Part shown: in pieces, positions 16,028 through 23,318 of the stretch
Position numbering within the stretch: position 1 is the stretch's first letter
Layout of the letters: every line of letters begins with the position of its first letter
Source of the DNA: DATFMP01 sp035266845
Lineage (GTDB): Bacteria > SAR324 > JACQKK01
Length of the DNA stretch: 35,781 nt
Assembly: GCA_035266845.1 (NCBI GenBank)
Contig: DATFMP010000004.1
Coordinates: 1-35,781 of the forward strand
Reading direction: 5' to 3'
The notes under the pieces: model-generated
What the model was told of the DNA's origin: nothing
The model's input: the letters and a program-made list of their open reading frames with translations, nothing else
Databases searched by the model: none
Program-made: the position numbers and the translations under genes

Positions 16028-17254
16028 TTACGGCCGCCGCATGCGGCAGGTCGTAGGCACGATGGTATTCTTCGTGTCCACCCGTTCGTACGTCTTGAAG
16101 CCCAGACCGGAGTTTTCCACCGTGTATTTCACGTTCTTGGTGAACTCGTTGACGTAGATGGGCAGGAATATCTGGTGATCCGCCTTGCGGATGAACGTCT
16201 CGCCGCGAGAGAAGTCGCGGTGCATGCCCTCCAGGGTCTTGGCCAGCTTGATGGAATTGAAGGACTTGGACTGCTCGGCAGCGTGCACCAGGTAGTCGAA
16301 CATGTATTGCACGCGGAAGTAGTAGAACTCCTGCTTGAAGCGGTCCTTATACTGCCGGTACATCGCGCGGTCGGTGATGCTGGAGTCGTTCAGGTTGCCT
16401 TCCGAGACGTTCAGCAGGCCTTCGCCCTGCGCACCCAGCGCCGCCGGCACGCCCAGGAAGTCCGCGTAGTACCCGGCAATGCGAGCCTTCAGCCCCGACT
16501 GCGCGGCGGCCTTGGCCAGCAGCGACATGTCCGGACCCCAGTTGCCCGTGATCAGCAGGTCGGCCCCGGAGGTCTGCACCTTGTTCACGTAGGGCGTGAA
16601 GTCCTTCACCTTGGCGATCGGGTGCAGCTCATTGCCCACGATCTTGGCGCTGGGAATCTGCGCCTTCAGTTCCCGTACCGCCGCCGCAGCCACGGCGCGG
16701 CCGAACGAGTAGTCCTGGTCCAGCAGGTACACCTTCTTGGGCGCACCGGCTGCCTTGAGCGCCGCCACCAGGGCCTTCATCTTCATGTCGGCGTTGGCAT
16801 CGAAGCGGAAGTGCCAGAAGTTGCAGTCCTTGTTGGTCAGCGCCGGGTCGACCGCGGCGTAGTTGAAGAACAGCACCTCCTTGCCCGGGTTGCGCTGGTC
16901 GAACTTGTTCACCGCATCGGTGATGGCATGGGCGATGCCGGAGGAGTTGCCCTGGGCGATGATGTTGGCGCCATCCGCAATGGCTTGGCGCACCTTCTCC
17001 ACGGCGACCTTGGCGTTGAGCTGGTCGTCGTACTTCATGATCTCGATGCGTCGGCCGTTGATGCCGCCTTCCGCATTGATCATGTCCGCGAAGAAGTCGA
17101 AGTGGTTGGCCCCCAGTTCACCGGCGATGGAGAATGAGCCCGAGAGCGGGTCGATGTAGGCGATCTTGAACGTGTCGGCGGCGCTCGCAGTGCTGGCCAG
17201 CCCGAAGAGGGCGACAACAGCCACGAGCGCAAAGACGTGGAGTCTTCGCAGCAT
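16028..17254 (-). CDS. Periplasmic solute-binding protein of HAAT family (importer 2)
   Basis: A 408-residue type I binding protein. The signal peptide is short and typical (MLRRL, hydrophobic core 6-20, probable cleavage after ASA at residue 25), with no lipobox. The mature start FKIAYIDPLSGSFSIAGELG and the later GINGRRIEIMKYDDQ are standard lobe-1 elements. The C-terminus has CRMRR, unusual but not informative. I use the ATG at 17254; it has AGAGGT eight bases upstream, and the upstream open frame has no signal-peptide sense. It is the first gene of the importer-2 operon and diverges from the MetE-like gene. Ligand unknown. Confidence 0.94.
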   Translation of the reverse strand: MLRRLHVFALVAVVALFGLASTASAADTFKIAYIDPLSGSFSIAGELGANHFDFFADMINAEGGINGRRIEIMKYDDQLNAKVAVEKVRQAIADGANIIAQGNSSGIAHAITDAVNKFDQRNPGKEVLFFNYAAVDPALTNKDCNFWHFRFDANADMKMKALVAALKAAGAPKKVYLLDQDYSFGRAVAAAAVRELKAQIPSAKIVGNELHPIAKVKDFTPYVNKVQTSGADLLITGNWGPDMSLLAKAAAQSGLKARIAGYYADFLGVPAALGAQGEGLLNVSEGNLNDSSITDRAMYRQYKDRFKQEFYYFRVQYMFDYLVHAAEQSKSFNSIKLAKTLEGMHRDFSRGETFIRKADHQIFLPIYVNEFTKNVKYTVENSGLGFKTYERVDTKNTIVPTTCRMRRP

Positions 17255-17281
17255 ACGGATACCTCTGCCATGTTTTTCGAT

Positions 17282-17365
17282 GCGCCCCCCAAGCGGGGCG
17301 CGGTAGGCGAATTCGTTTCCCACATAGCCATATTGAATGAGAATCTGAATGTAAAGTCCGAATGA
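17282..17365 (-). promoter_or_regulatory. Promoter/leader region of the importer-2 operon with AT-rich GAATG repeats and a leader hairpin
   Basis: On the - strand, TTTACA (17356-17351) and TATGGC 17 nt downstream make a fair sigma-70 pair. Overlapping this is a run of GAATG/GAATC words on the + strand at 17335, 17341, 17347 and 17360, the first three at 6-bp steps. Nearer the gene, GCGCCCC (17282-17288) pairs with GGGGCGC (17295-17301) around a 6-nt loop, which would form in the mRNA leader about 28 nt before the start codon. The promoter and operator reading is inference. Confidence 0.4.
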
Positions 17366-17567
17366 CGGCCCGGCTGAGCCTGAACCCCTGCTGGAGGCCC
17401 ACCGCAGGCCGCCCCGCAGAATGGCCAACCGTTGCGCCAGCTTGGATGGCCGTTCCGCGACGCGCGGCGCGATCCCGAACAGGCGGCCGACAGGATGGGC
17501 CGCGAGCCGCTCCGCTGGACGCGCCGCGGCCACCTCACGCCGCACACCCCCTGCTTGGAGTGCCCTC

Positions 17568-18614
17568 ATGATCGACAAGCTGCTGCCGGTGACCATCGTG
17601 GGCAGCTACCCGCAGCCGGAGTGGCTGATCGACCGGACCCTGCTCTCCAAGATGGTGCCGCGCGTGCCGGAATCGGCACTGTGGCGCATCCCCGAGCCAC
17701 TGCTGGAGCAGGCCCAGGACGACGCGACGCGCCTGGCCATCCGCGACCAGGAGCGGGCCGGACTGGACATCGTCTCGGACGGAGAGATGCGCCGGGAGAG
17801 CTACTTCAACCGCTTCGCCAATGCGCTGGAGGGCATCGACCTGGCGCACCCGGGCACCGCGCGCAACCGCCGCGGCCTGGAGCAGCCCGTGCCGCGCGTG
17901 GTGGGGCCGATCCGGCACGCGCGGCCGGTGCAGGTGCGCGACACGGCCTTTCTGCGGGCCAACACGGAGCGCGCCATCAAGATGACCGTGCCGGGGCCGT
18001 TCACCATGGCGCAGCTCGTCCAGGACGATCACTATGGCGATGAGCGCGCGCTGGGGCTGGCCCTGGCCGAGGCGGTGAACGCGGAGATCCGCGACCTGTT
18101 CGCGGCCGGGGCCGACCTCGTGCAGGTGGACGAGCCCTACATGCAGGCGCACCCGGACAAGGCCCGCGCCTATGGCGTGGAGTTGCTCACCCGCGCCCTG
18201 GAGGACGTGGGCGGCCCCACCTGCGTACACATCTGCTTCGGCTATGCCGCGCTGGTGAAGGAGCGGCCGTCCGGCTACTCCTTCCTGCCCGAGCTGGCGC
18301 AGACCCCCTGCGACCAGATCTCTATCGAGACGGCGCAGTCGAAGCTGGATTGCCGCGTGCTACGAGAGCTGGAGGGGAAGACCATCGTGGTGGGCGTGCT
18401 GGACCTGTCCGACCCGGCCGTGGAGACGCCGGAGGTGGTGGCGGAACGCATCCGCCGCGCGCTGCAGCACGTCCCGGCGGAGCGGGTGATCGTGGCGCCG
18501 GACTGCGGCATGAAGTACCTGCCGCGCGACGTGGCCTTCGGCAAGCTCTGCGCGATGGTGGCCGGCGCCGCGCTGGTGCGTGGCGAGCTGGGCCGCCCCC
18601 GGCCCAGCATCTGA
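17568..18614 (+). CDS. MetE C-terminal-domain-like (cobalamin-independent methionine synthase family) methyltransferase
   Basis: A 348-residue protein with a single UroD/MetE-C type barrel, less than half the length of true MetE (about 750). The zinc ligands of the family can be assigned: His221 and Cys223 in CVHICFG, Glu254 in SIETAQ, and Cys313 in APDCGMKYL. The conserved N-terminal TIVGSYPQPEWL and DIVSDGEMRRESYF segments are present. Single-domain members include core-type methionine synthases and epoxyalkane:coenzyme M transferase; the latter acts in hydrocarbon catabolism. With a catabolic neighbourhood and no other methionine genes, a thiol transferase or demethylation role is possible. 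The ATG at 17568 is the first conserved start. Confidence 0.9.
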   Translation: MIDKLLPVTIVGSYPQPEWLIDRTLLSKMVPRVPESALWRIPEPLLEQAQDDATRLAIRDQERAGLDIVSDGEMRRESYFNRFANALEGIDLAHPGTARNRRGLEQPVPRVVGPIRHARPVQVRDTAFLRANTERAIKMTVPGPFTMAQLVQDDHYGDERALGLALAEAVNAEIRDLFAAGADLVQVDEPYMQAHPDKARAYGVELLTRALEDVGGPTCVHICFGYAALVKERPSGYSFLPELAQTPCDQISIETAQSKLDCRVLRELEGKTIVVGVLDLSDPAVETPEVVAERIRRALQHVPAERVIVAPDCGMKYLPRDVAFGKLCAMVAGAALVRGELGRPRPSI

Positions 18615-18629
18615 GCCTCCACGGCCCGG

Positions 18630-19499
18630 CTACGGAGCGAGGGCTTCCATCGCGTCGAGGTCGGGACGCCGCTCGCCGTTGGGGTGCAGCAGCTGGATGC
18701 ACACGTGGCTCGCACCGGCATCGAGGTGCTGCTGGATGCGCTCGCGGATGGCCGCGGCATCGCCCCAGACCACCATGGCGTCCAGAAAGCGGTCGTTGCC
18801 GCCATCGGCCAACTCCGCCTCGCTGAAGCCCAGGCGCAGCCAGTTGTTGCGGTAGTTGGGCAGGGTCATGTAGTGCGACAGGTTCTCGCGCGCCACGGCC
18901 CGAGCCTTGGCGGGGTCACGCACCATCAGCACCTTCTGCTCCACGCACACCCAGGCATCCGGCCCCACGATACCGCGGGCCCAGCGGGTATGCTCCGGCG
19001 TCACGTTGTAGGGATGGATGCCCTGCGTGCGTTGCGCCGCCAGTGCCGTCATCTTCGGCCCCAGCGCAGCCAGCACGGTGGGCGGCGTCTCCTTCAGCGC
19101 CGGCGCGATGGTCGCGGCCTTCTCCATGCCGTCCAGGTAGGCGCGCATGGTGGGCACGGGCTTGCCGTAGCTGTGACCGCGCAGCGTCTCCACCATGGGG
19201 ATGTGCGAGACGCCCAACCCGAGCAGGAAGCGGCCGCCATAGAGCTTGGCCAGCGTGTGCTGACCCTGCTTGGCCGTGGCCGCATCGCGCGCGTAGATGT
19301 TGGCGATGCCCGTCGCCACGATGAGGCGCTCCGTGTGGCTCAGCAGGAAGCCGCCCAGCGCGAACGACTCGTGCCCCCGGGACTCCGGGTACCAGAGCGC
19401 CGCATAGCCCAGCCGCTCCGTGCGCTGCGCCAGTTCCGTCAGGTCGGCCGTACTGAGGGCGTCCGTGGGGCACCAGACCCCGAGCCTGCCCAGTTTCAT
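18630..19499 (-). CDS. LLM-class (luciferase-like) oxidoreductase, probable F420-dependent (MSMEG_4141/TIGR03620-like)
   Basis: A 289-residue TIM-barrel oxidoreductase beginning MKLGRLGVWCPTDALSTADLTE, with LGYAALWYPESRGHESF, ATGIANIYARDAATAKQG and LGLGVSHIPMVETLRGHSYGKPVPTMRAYLDGME, the segments that shape the flavin or deazaflavin site in this group. I assign it to the F420 type by overall resemblance; FMN use cannot be excluded. The long in-frame extension upstream to 20645 is not coding. It converges on the MetE-like gene (15 bp apart) and is transcribed from the 490-bp gap on its right. Substrate unknown. Confidence 0.88.
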   Translation of the reverse strand: MKLGRLGVWCPTDALSTADLTELAQRTERLGYAALWYPESRGHESFALGGFLLSHTERLIVATGIANIYARDAATAKQGQHTLAKLYGGRFLLGLGVSHIPMVETLRGHSYGKPVPTMRAYLDGMEKAATIAPALKETPPTVLAALGPKMTALAAQRTQGIHPYNVTPEHTRWARGIVGPDAWVCVEQKVLMVRDPAKARAVARENLSHYMTLPNYRNNWLRLGFSEAELADGGNDRFLDAMVVWGDAAAIRERIQQHLDAGASHVCIQLLHPNGERRPDLDAMEALAP

Positions 19500-19993
19500 C
19501 GCGTCGTCTCCTTGTGGCTGCGGGTGACCGGGTGATGCCGGCGACACCAAAACCGCCCGGCGGGTCCCGGTCCCTGCGACAGCCCTACTCCTACGACAGA
19601 CGGCGGCCCGGCGAAAGGGGGGGCTGAGCACATGACTATGCGCACGGCCCCACGCGGCAGCCGCCCTGGCGCGCGGGGCATGGGTGGGCGCACCGAATGG
19701 CTTCGTTTCGCAATCCCGCATGCACGCGCCGCCTGCTGCCGACCAGCCCTGCCCCCGGCCGGGGCGATTGGCTCCGTTTCGCAATTTTCTCTTCGGCCCG
19801 CCACACCGCCACCCTGGCCGCTTCGCGCGGATCCATTCTACCGCGGCGGCCCGCCGAGCGCAGCCGAAATAGCCGGACAATTGCGGACACAGGTCCGCAC
19901 CCAGTGTGCCTGAGGGCAGCGTAGGGGCCACCCGCGTGATGCCCGCGAACAGGTTCCGGGTGACAAACGCCTTCCCGGCAAGCGGCAGATGCC
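19500..19993. repeat. Gene-free 494-bp interval with a 21-bp imperfect direct repeat
   Basis: Two copies of a word reading CG-ATTGG/AATGG-CTYCGTTTCGCAAT lie at 19694-19714 and 19765-19785, 71 bp apart; 16 terminal bases GGCTYCGTTTCGCAAT differ at one position. The rest of the gap is GC-rich and carries no convincing coding frame, tRNA or terminator. It must contain the promoter of the LLM gene. The repeat may belong to a dispersed intergenic family; I found no further copy in this window. Confidence 0.5.
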
Positions 19994-20758
19994 TCAGACC
20001 AGCAGATCGCCCTTGACCAGCCAGTAGTAGAGGATATAGAGGCCGCCTGCGGCGACGAAGAGGGCCGTCGCGGTGTGCAGATAGGGCATCGCGCGGCGCA
20101 CGCCCCGCACCAGCACGCCCTCCCGCAGCAGGGCGGCGGCCAGCGTGAGCACCGTCACCACCGCGCCCATGCCCAGCCCGTAGCCGATGAACTGCGCGAG
20201 GCCCCCGACCACACCGCCCGCGGCCACCGCGCTGCCCACCACGACCAGGAACACCGGCAGCGTGCAGCTTACGGAACACACGCCGAAGGTGAGGCCGTAG
20301 AGGAAGTAGCCGCGCAGACCGCGGCCCTGTCCCGCGCTGAGGCGCGTGCCCAGACGCAGCAGCGCGTCCGAAGACACGTGCCGGCCGGCCAGCATCCAGA
20401 CGCCCAGGCCGACCAGCGCCACACCGATGGCCACGCTGACCCAGGGCATCACCGGAATCACGAAGCGCGCCCCGGCCGCCACCAAGCCGCCGATGACGCC
20501 AAACAGCAGCACGAAGCCCAGCGAAACCACGCTGGATACGCCCAGGGCGCCCGCCATGCGCTGCAGCACCGGGCGCTCGTGGTAGCCCTCGTGCCCGGAG
20601 CCCAGGAACAACGCCAGGTAGACCGGCAGCAGCGTGAAGCCGCATGGATTCACGGCGGACATCATTCCCGCGCCGAAGGCATAGCCCACGGGCAGGGCAT
20701 CCACGATCCGGCCCATCGCGCCGGAGGCGCCCAGTTGTAGCGTGCTGATCGGATCCAT
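19994..20758 (-). CDS. ccdA: CcdA/DsbD-beta-type thiol-electron transporter (first copy)
   Basis: A 254-residue polytopic membrane protein with six to seven hydrophobic segments. The redox cysteine of the first half is C39 in SAVNPCGFTLLPVYLA; the second half has C161 and C165 in GVCSVSC. CcdA proteins carry reducing equivalents from cytoplasmic thioredoxin to periplasmic thiol proteins such as TlpA/CcmG. I use the ATG at 20758 (MDPISTLQ); the longer open frame upstream overlaps the divergent promoter region. A 14-bp interrupted palindrome lies directly in front of its ATG. It is divergent from a c-type cytochrome gene and 2.5 kb from a second CcdA. Confidence 0.92.
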   Translation of the reverse strand: MDPISTLQLGASGAMGRIVDALPVGYAFGAGMMSAVNPCGFTLLPVYLALFLGSGHEGYHERPVLQRMAGALGVSSVVSLGFVLLFGVIGGLVAAGARFVIPVMPWVSVAIGVALVGLGVWMLAGRHVSSDALLRLGTRLSAGQGRGLRGYFLYGLTFGVCSVSCTLPVFLVVVGSAVAAGGVVGGLAQFIGYGLGMGAVVTVLTLAAALLREGVLVRGVRRAMPYLHTATALFVAAGGLYILYYWLVKGDLLV

Positions 20759-20906
20759 AGGGTGGTCACCCTGAAAACTCGTTGATGCAACGACTCCCCA
20801 GCGCACGACGACGCTTCGCCCGTGCCCATTCCGTTCCGTTCCAGAGTTGCATGAAGTAACCTGCCCTGGGTAGGTTGCACCGCAACCCGAACCAGGAAAC
20901 CAACCC
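20759..20906. promoter_or_regulatory. Divergent ccdA / cytochrome c promoter region with four palindromes
   Basis: Within 148 bp there are AGGGTG-GT-CACCCT (20759-20772, covering the ccdA ribosome site on the - strand), TCGTTG-ATG-CAACGA (20779-20793), AACCTGCCC-T-GGGTAGGTT (20858-20876, 8 of 9 arm bases paired) and GGTTGC-ACC-GCAACC (20873-20887), the last two overlapping. The 20858 site lies 31-49 bp before the cytochrome ATG, a place for an operator. It resembles dyads of metal-responsive regulators only loosely, and its 17-19 bp length does not match the CueR/MerR spacing I know. Confidence 0.55.
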
Positions 20907-21338
20907 ATGAGAACCTTCGTCGGTATGGCGGCAATCGCCGTGGCTACCTTCCTGTTGGCTGTGCCCCCCCAGAGTTGGGGCCAGGGCATGGGCTCCAGCA
21001 GGATGGGCGGGATGGGTGGCATGGGCAGCATGATGGCGCCACCGCCATCCGTTGGTGAGAATCCTCTGCCGATCTCCAAAGCCGTCATCGCAAAGGGCAA
21101 GACGATTTACGACGCCAATTGCGTGGTGTGTCACGGAGCCAAGGGCCGCGGGGACGGCCCTGCCGCAGCCGGCTTGAATCCGCGGCCGCCGGACCTGCGT
21201 GCGACCGCCATGTGGAGCGACGGACAGATCGCCGCGCAGATCCTGAACGGCCGTGGCCAAATGCCACCCTTCGGCAAGACCCTGGACCGCACCGCAGTGT
21301 GGAGCATCGTGCACTACGTGCGTCGCCTGCAAAAGTAG
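20907..21338 (+). CDS. Periplasmic class I c-type cytochrome with Met/Gly-rich N-terminal linker
   Basis: A 143-residue mono-haem cytochrome. A signal peptide (hydrophobic 5-20, cleavage near QSWGQG) is followed by a Met/Gly-rich stretch, residues 28-43, with six methionines in MGxxxMGGMGGMGSMM-like spacing. The haem motif CVVCH is at 72-76 (DANCVVCHGAKGRGDGP) and the probable axial Met119 is in GRGQMPPFG. The fold is that of small cytochrome c/cbb3-CcoP-type domains. The GGAAACC before the ATG is a weak ribosome site. The Met-rich linker resembles copper-binding segments of periplasmic proteins, but that is inference. It diverges from ccdA and converges on the gene at 21383-21814. Confidence 0.92.
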   Translation: MRTFVGMAAIAVATFLLAVPPQSWGQGMGSSRMGGMGGMGSMMAPPPSVGENPLPISKAVIAKGKTIYDANCVVCHGAKGRGDGPAAAGLNPRPPDLRATAMWSDGQIAAQILNGRGQMPPFGKTLDRTAVWSIVHYVRRLQK

Positions 21339-21382
21339 CGGCGGCTTCCAAGCACGCCCAGGCATTCATCCATGGCGTGTCA

Positions 21383-21814
21383 TCACGGCCAGCGGAAGGT
21401 AACGTCGCCCATATTGCGCACGCCACGGATGACGATCTCGTACGCATCCGGTGCGCGCGCCAGCGCGAACTCCAGCCGGCCACGTGCGTGGTGGCCGCGC
21501 AACGTCACCGGAGCCACCGGCCGTAGCGTCTGGCCCGCGACGCGCAACTCCGTCGCCGCCTGGAGATCGAGCTGCGCCAGGTCGCCGCTGTGGGTATTCA
21601 CCTGCACGTCCACGAGGAAGTGCCCATCGGACACAGCCCGCGGCGTCAGGACAAACATCACCTCACCTGCGCTGCTGCGCGCGGGACCCGCGCCATGGGC
21701 GGGTCGTTGCGAGGCCCAATAGAGCCCGCCCACCACGACGACGATTCCCAGCGCCAACCAGGGTGCCACACGGCGAACCCCAGGGCCCTGCCCGACGGAC
21801 GGTTTCGTGCTCAT
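21383..21814 (-). CDS. Uncharacterised membrane-anchored periplasmic protein
   Basis: A 143-residue protein I do not recognise. One membrane segment (about 17-33, APWLALGIVVVVGGLYW) is followed by a 100-residue periplasmic domain rich in beta-strand-like alternation: GEVMFVLTPRAVSDGHFLVDVQ, then ELRVAGQTLRPV, ending EIVIRGVRNMGDVTFRWP. It has several His (H65, H75, H108, H109) and no Cys. The final VRNMGDVTFRW segment recalls small immunoglobulin-like domains (FixH/CopC/YtkA-like), but I cannot assign it. The ATG overlaps the stop of the upstream gene by 4 bp (ATGA). It is the last gene of the eight-gene redox operon. Confidence 0.8.
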   Translation of the reverse strand: MSTKPSVGQGPGVRRVAPWLALGIVVVVGGLYWASQRPAHGAGPARSSAGEVMFVLTPRAVSDGHFLVDVQVNTHSGDLAQLDLQAATELRVAGQTLRPVAPVTLRGHHARGRLEFALARAPDAYEIVIRGVRNMGDVTFRWP

Positions 21815-22419
21815 GCCCACGCCTCCCAATAGATGGCGAATGCCATGACGAGAACCGCGGCCGCTGCCCCGTAGGGCAAGGCGCGGCGTACCGGCCAGCG
21901 CAGCAGGGGAGCGAGCAGCCTGCCCTCCGGCGCGTACAGGTGGTGGCGCTCCATCTCTCCCAGCAGATAGAGCACGCCCACCGCGTTCGAAAGCACGCCA
22001 GCCAGCAGGAACAGGCTCTGGTAACTGCTGAGGAACAATGTGGCGCCGGCGAACCCCATCAGCGGCAGCACGTCTGCCAGGTGGTGCGCGCAGCAGGCCA
22101 CCATCGACACGGCGCTGGCCCCACCGGAGGCCACCACGCCCGAGGCGTGGGGCGAGACACCGGCCTTGGCCAACGCCCGGCTGTACCCGAACAGACCCGC
22201 CTGCAGCGCGAAGCCCGCCACCAGCAGCGTCATCCAGTACCAGAGCGCCAGGAAGCTCTCCCAGGCAAAGGCCGGGCCGTTCAGCAGCGACAACGTGACC
22301 CCATACCCACCGGCCAGCGCCACAACCGACAGAGCGGCCCAGCGCCAGCCCGTGCGCCGGGCAGCCGCGAAGTGCATCGGCTCTACAGGTGACATCACCG
22401 GCATGACCTGGCTAACCAT
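21811..22419 (-). CDS. Uncharacterised polytopic membrane protein with CCAHH motif
   Basis: A 202-residue membrane protein with five or six hydrophobic segments, at about 26-46, 56-77, 97-117, 122-153 and 180-198. The striking part is the intramembrane motif VACCAHHLADVLPLMG, with C109, C110, H112 and H113 in or at the edge of the third segment. A paired Cys-Cys plus His-His in a membrane segment would suit soft-metal (Cu, Hg) or haem contact or thiol redox. I do not know a characterised family with this motif. I use the ATG at 22419 (MVSQVMPVMS), which overlaps the preceding gene by 8 bp. An upstream Cys-rich extension to 22494 is less likely. Confidence 0.82.
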   Translation of the reverse strand: MVSQVMPVMSPVEPMHFAAARRTGWRWAALSVVALAGGYGVTLSLLNGPAFAWESFLALWYWMTLLVAGFALQAGLFGYSRALAKAGVSPHASGVVASGGASAVSMVACCAHHLADVLPLMGFAGATLFLSSYQSLFLLAGVLSNAVGVLYLLGEMERHHLYAPEGRLLAPLLRWPVRRALPYGAAAAVLVMAFAIYWEAWA

Positions 22420-22753
22420 GAGGCTTCTCCAGGGTGTGTGTGCGCTGCAACACGCCGGCAATCCGCAGGGCTTGGGTGCGCAACGGCAGCCCACCGCGCA
22501 GCTGGTAGCCGCGCCGCAGCCACCAGCCCACTGCGGCGGCTACGTAGCAGCCGGCCAGCCACAGGGCCACGCCAGGGAGCACCGCGCCCCAGCCGTGCAG
22601 GGGCAATAGACTGTAAGGATCCAGCCCGAACAGCGCGGCAAAGAACCGCCCGGCGGCAGCCGGCCAGAATTGCAGCGCCACGCCATAGCCGGCCAGAGAC
22701 AGGGCGGCGGAGAACGGTGCCCAGCCGGCCATGTCCCGCAGGTTCGTACGCAT
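22412..22753 (-). CDS. Small uncharacterised membrane protein
   Basis: A 113-residue protein with about three hydrophobic segments (11-28, 33-44 weak, 55-79) and a basic tail. It contains WGWW-like aromatic clusters (GWWLRRGY) and LDPYSLLPLHGWG but no Cys pair. The ATG at 22753 is preceded by GAGGAA at good spacing. Its end overlaps the CCAHH protein gene by 8 bp, and it starts 45 bp after the preceding gene, so it belongs to the redox operon. I do not recognise a family. Confidence 0.75.
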   Translation of the reverse strand: MRTNLRDMAGWAPFSAALSLAGYGVALQFWPAAAGRFFAALFGLDPYSLLPLHGWGAVLPGVALWLAGCYVAAAVGWWLRRGYQLRGGLPLRTQALRIAGVLQRTHTLEKPHG

Positions 22754-22798
22754 GAGAAGTTCCTCGATTGAGGTGTGGAGCGCCCGCAGGCCTCCGCA

Positions 22799-23311
22799 TC
22801 AGCAGCAGTTGTTCAGTTGTGCCAGCAGCGCCTCGCGACGCTCGCCGGCACCCTCGGGCGCCAAGGCGGGGCCACCCGGTCGGACTTGCACCGGTGGGGC
22901 CGCTCCCTGGGCCGTCGCCCGGCCCAGCCACGGCGCCCCCAACATCCCGGCCAGCACGACGCCCCCGCCAACGGCGCCCAGCCACGCCCCCAGCAGCAGC
23001 GCGTAGGCTGTGGCAAAGCCGACGAGGACGAACGCGGTCTTCCAGAGCAGCACGCTTGTGGGAGAGCGGCCGGCCAGGGCGCGCTCCCCCAGGCCCGCCA
23101 GCCCCACCACCGAGCCGCCCAACAGCACGGCCGGCAGGCGTGGATCCACCGCCACGCCCAAGCGATGGGCCACGAGCAGGCCGATCCACGTGCCCGCCAC
23201 GCCTGCGCACAACGGGCACAGGCGTGGCAGCACGGCCCTCCGCAGGGCCCAGGCAATAGCGGTCAGCAACCCGATGGATGCGAACGTCGTCACGAACAAC
23301 AGGGTTGTCAT
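22799..23311 (-). CDS. Uncharacterised membrane protein with CxxC and C-terminal Cys-Cys
   Basis: A 170-residue protein with about four hydrophobic segments (3-24, 38-52, 58-70, 84-120). A loop after the first segment has LCPLCAGVAGTW (C32, C35), a thioredoxin-like CxxC spacing at a membrane edge. The protein ends in LNNCC, a vicinal Cys pair on a soluble tail of about 45 residues. Terminal CC and membrane CxxC pairs are seen in metal-relay and thiol-redox proteins. I do not recognise a named family. The ATG at 23311 follows the second CcdA stop codon region with 7 bp spacing and probable coupling. Confidence 0.8.
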   Translation of the reverse strand: MTTLLFVTTFASIGLLTAIAWALRRAVLPRLCPLCAGVAGTWIGLLVAHRLGVAVDPRLPAVLLGGSVVGLAGLGERALAGRSPTSVLLWKTAFVLVGFATAYALLLGAWLGAVGGGVVLAGMLGAPWLGRATAQGAAPPVQVRPGGPALAPEGAGERREALLAQLNNCC

Positions 23312-23318
23312 GGTGACC

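Noticed and set aside
13597..17254. Large + strand frames at 14509-17137
   Set aside because: Antisense to livH, livM and the binding protein of importer 2; Gln/His-rich and without motifs.
18630..20645. N-terminal extension of the LLM oxidoreductase to 671 residues
   Set aside because: The extra part has no domain and runs through the repeat-bearing gap and antisense to ccdA; the family starts at MKLGRLG (19499).
20858..20876. CueR/MerR-type operator before the cytochrome gene
   Set aside because: The dyad is shorter than the known CueR/MerR type and no 19-bp-spaced promoter surrounds it; kept only as an unknown palindrome.
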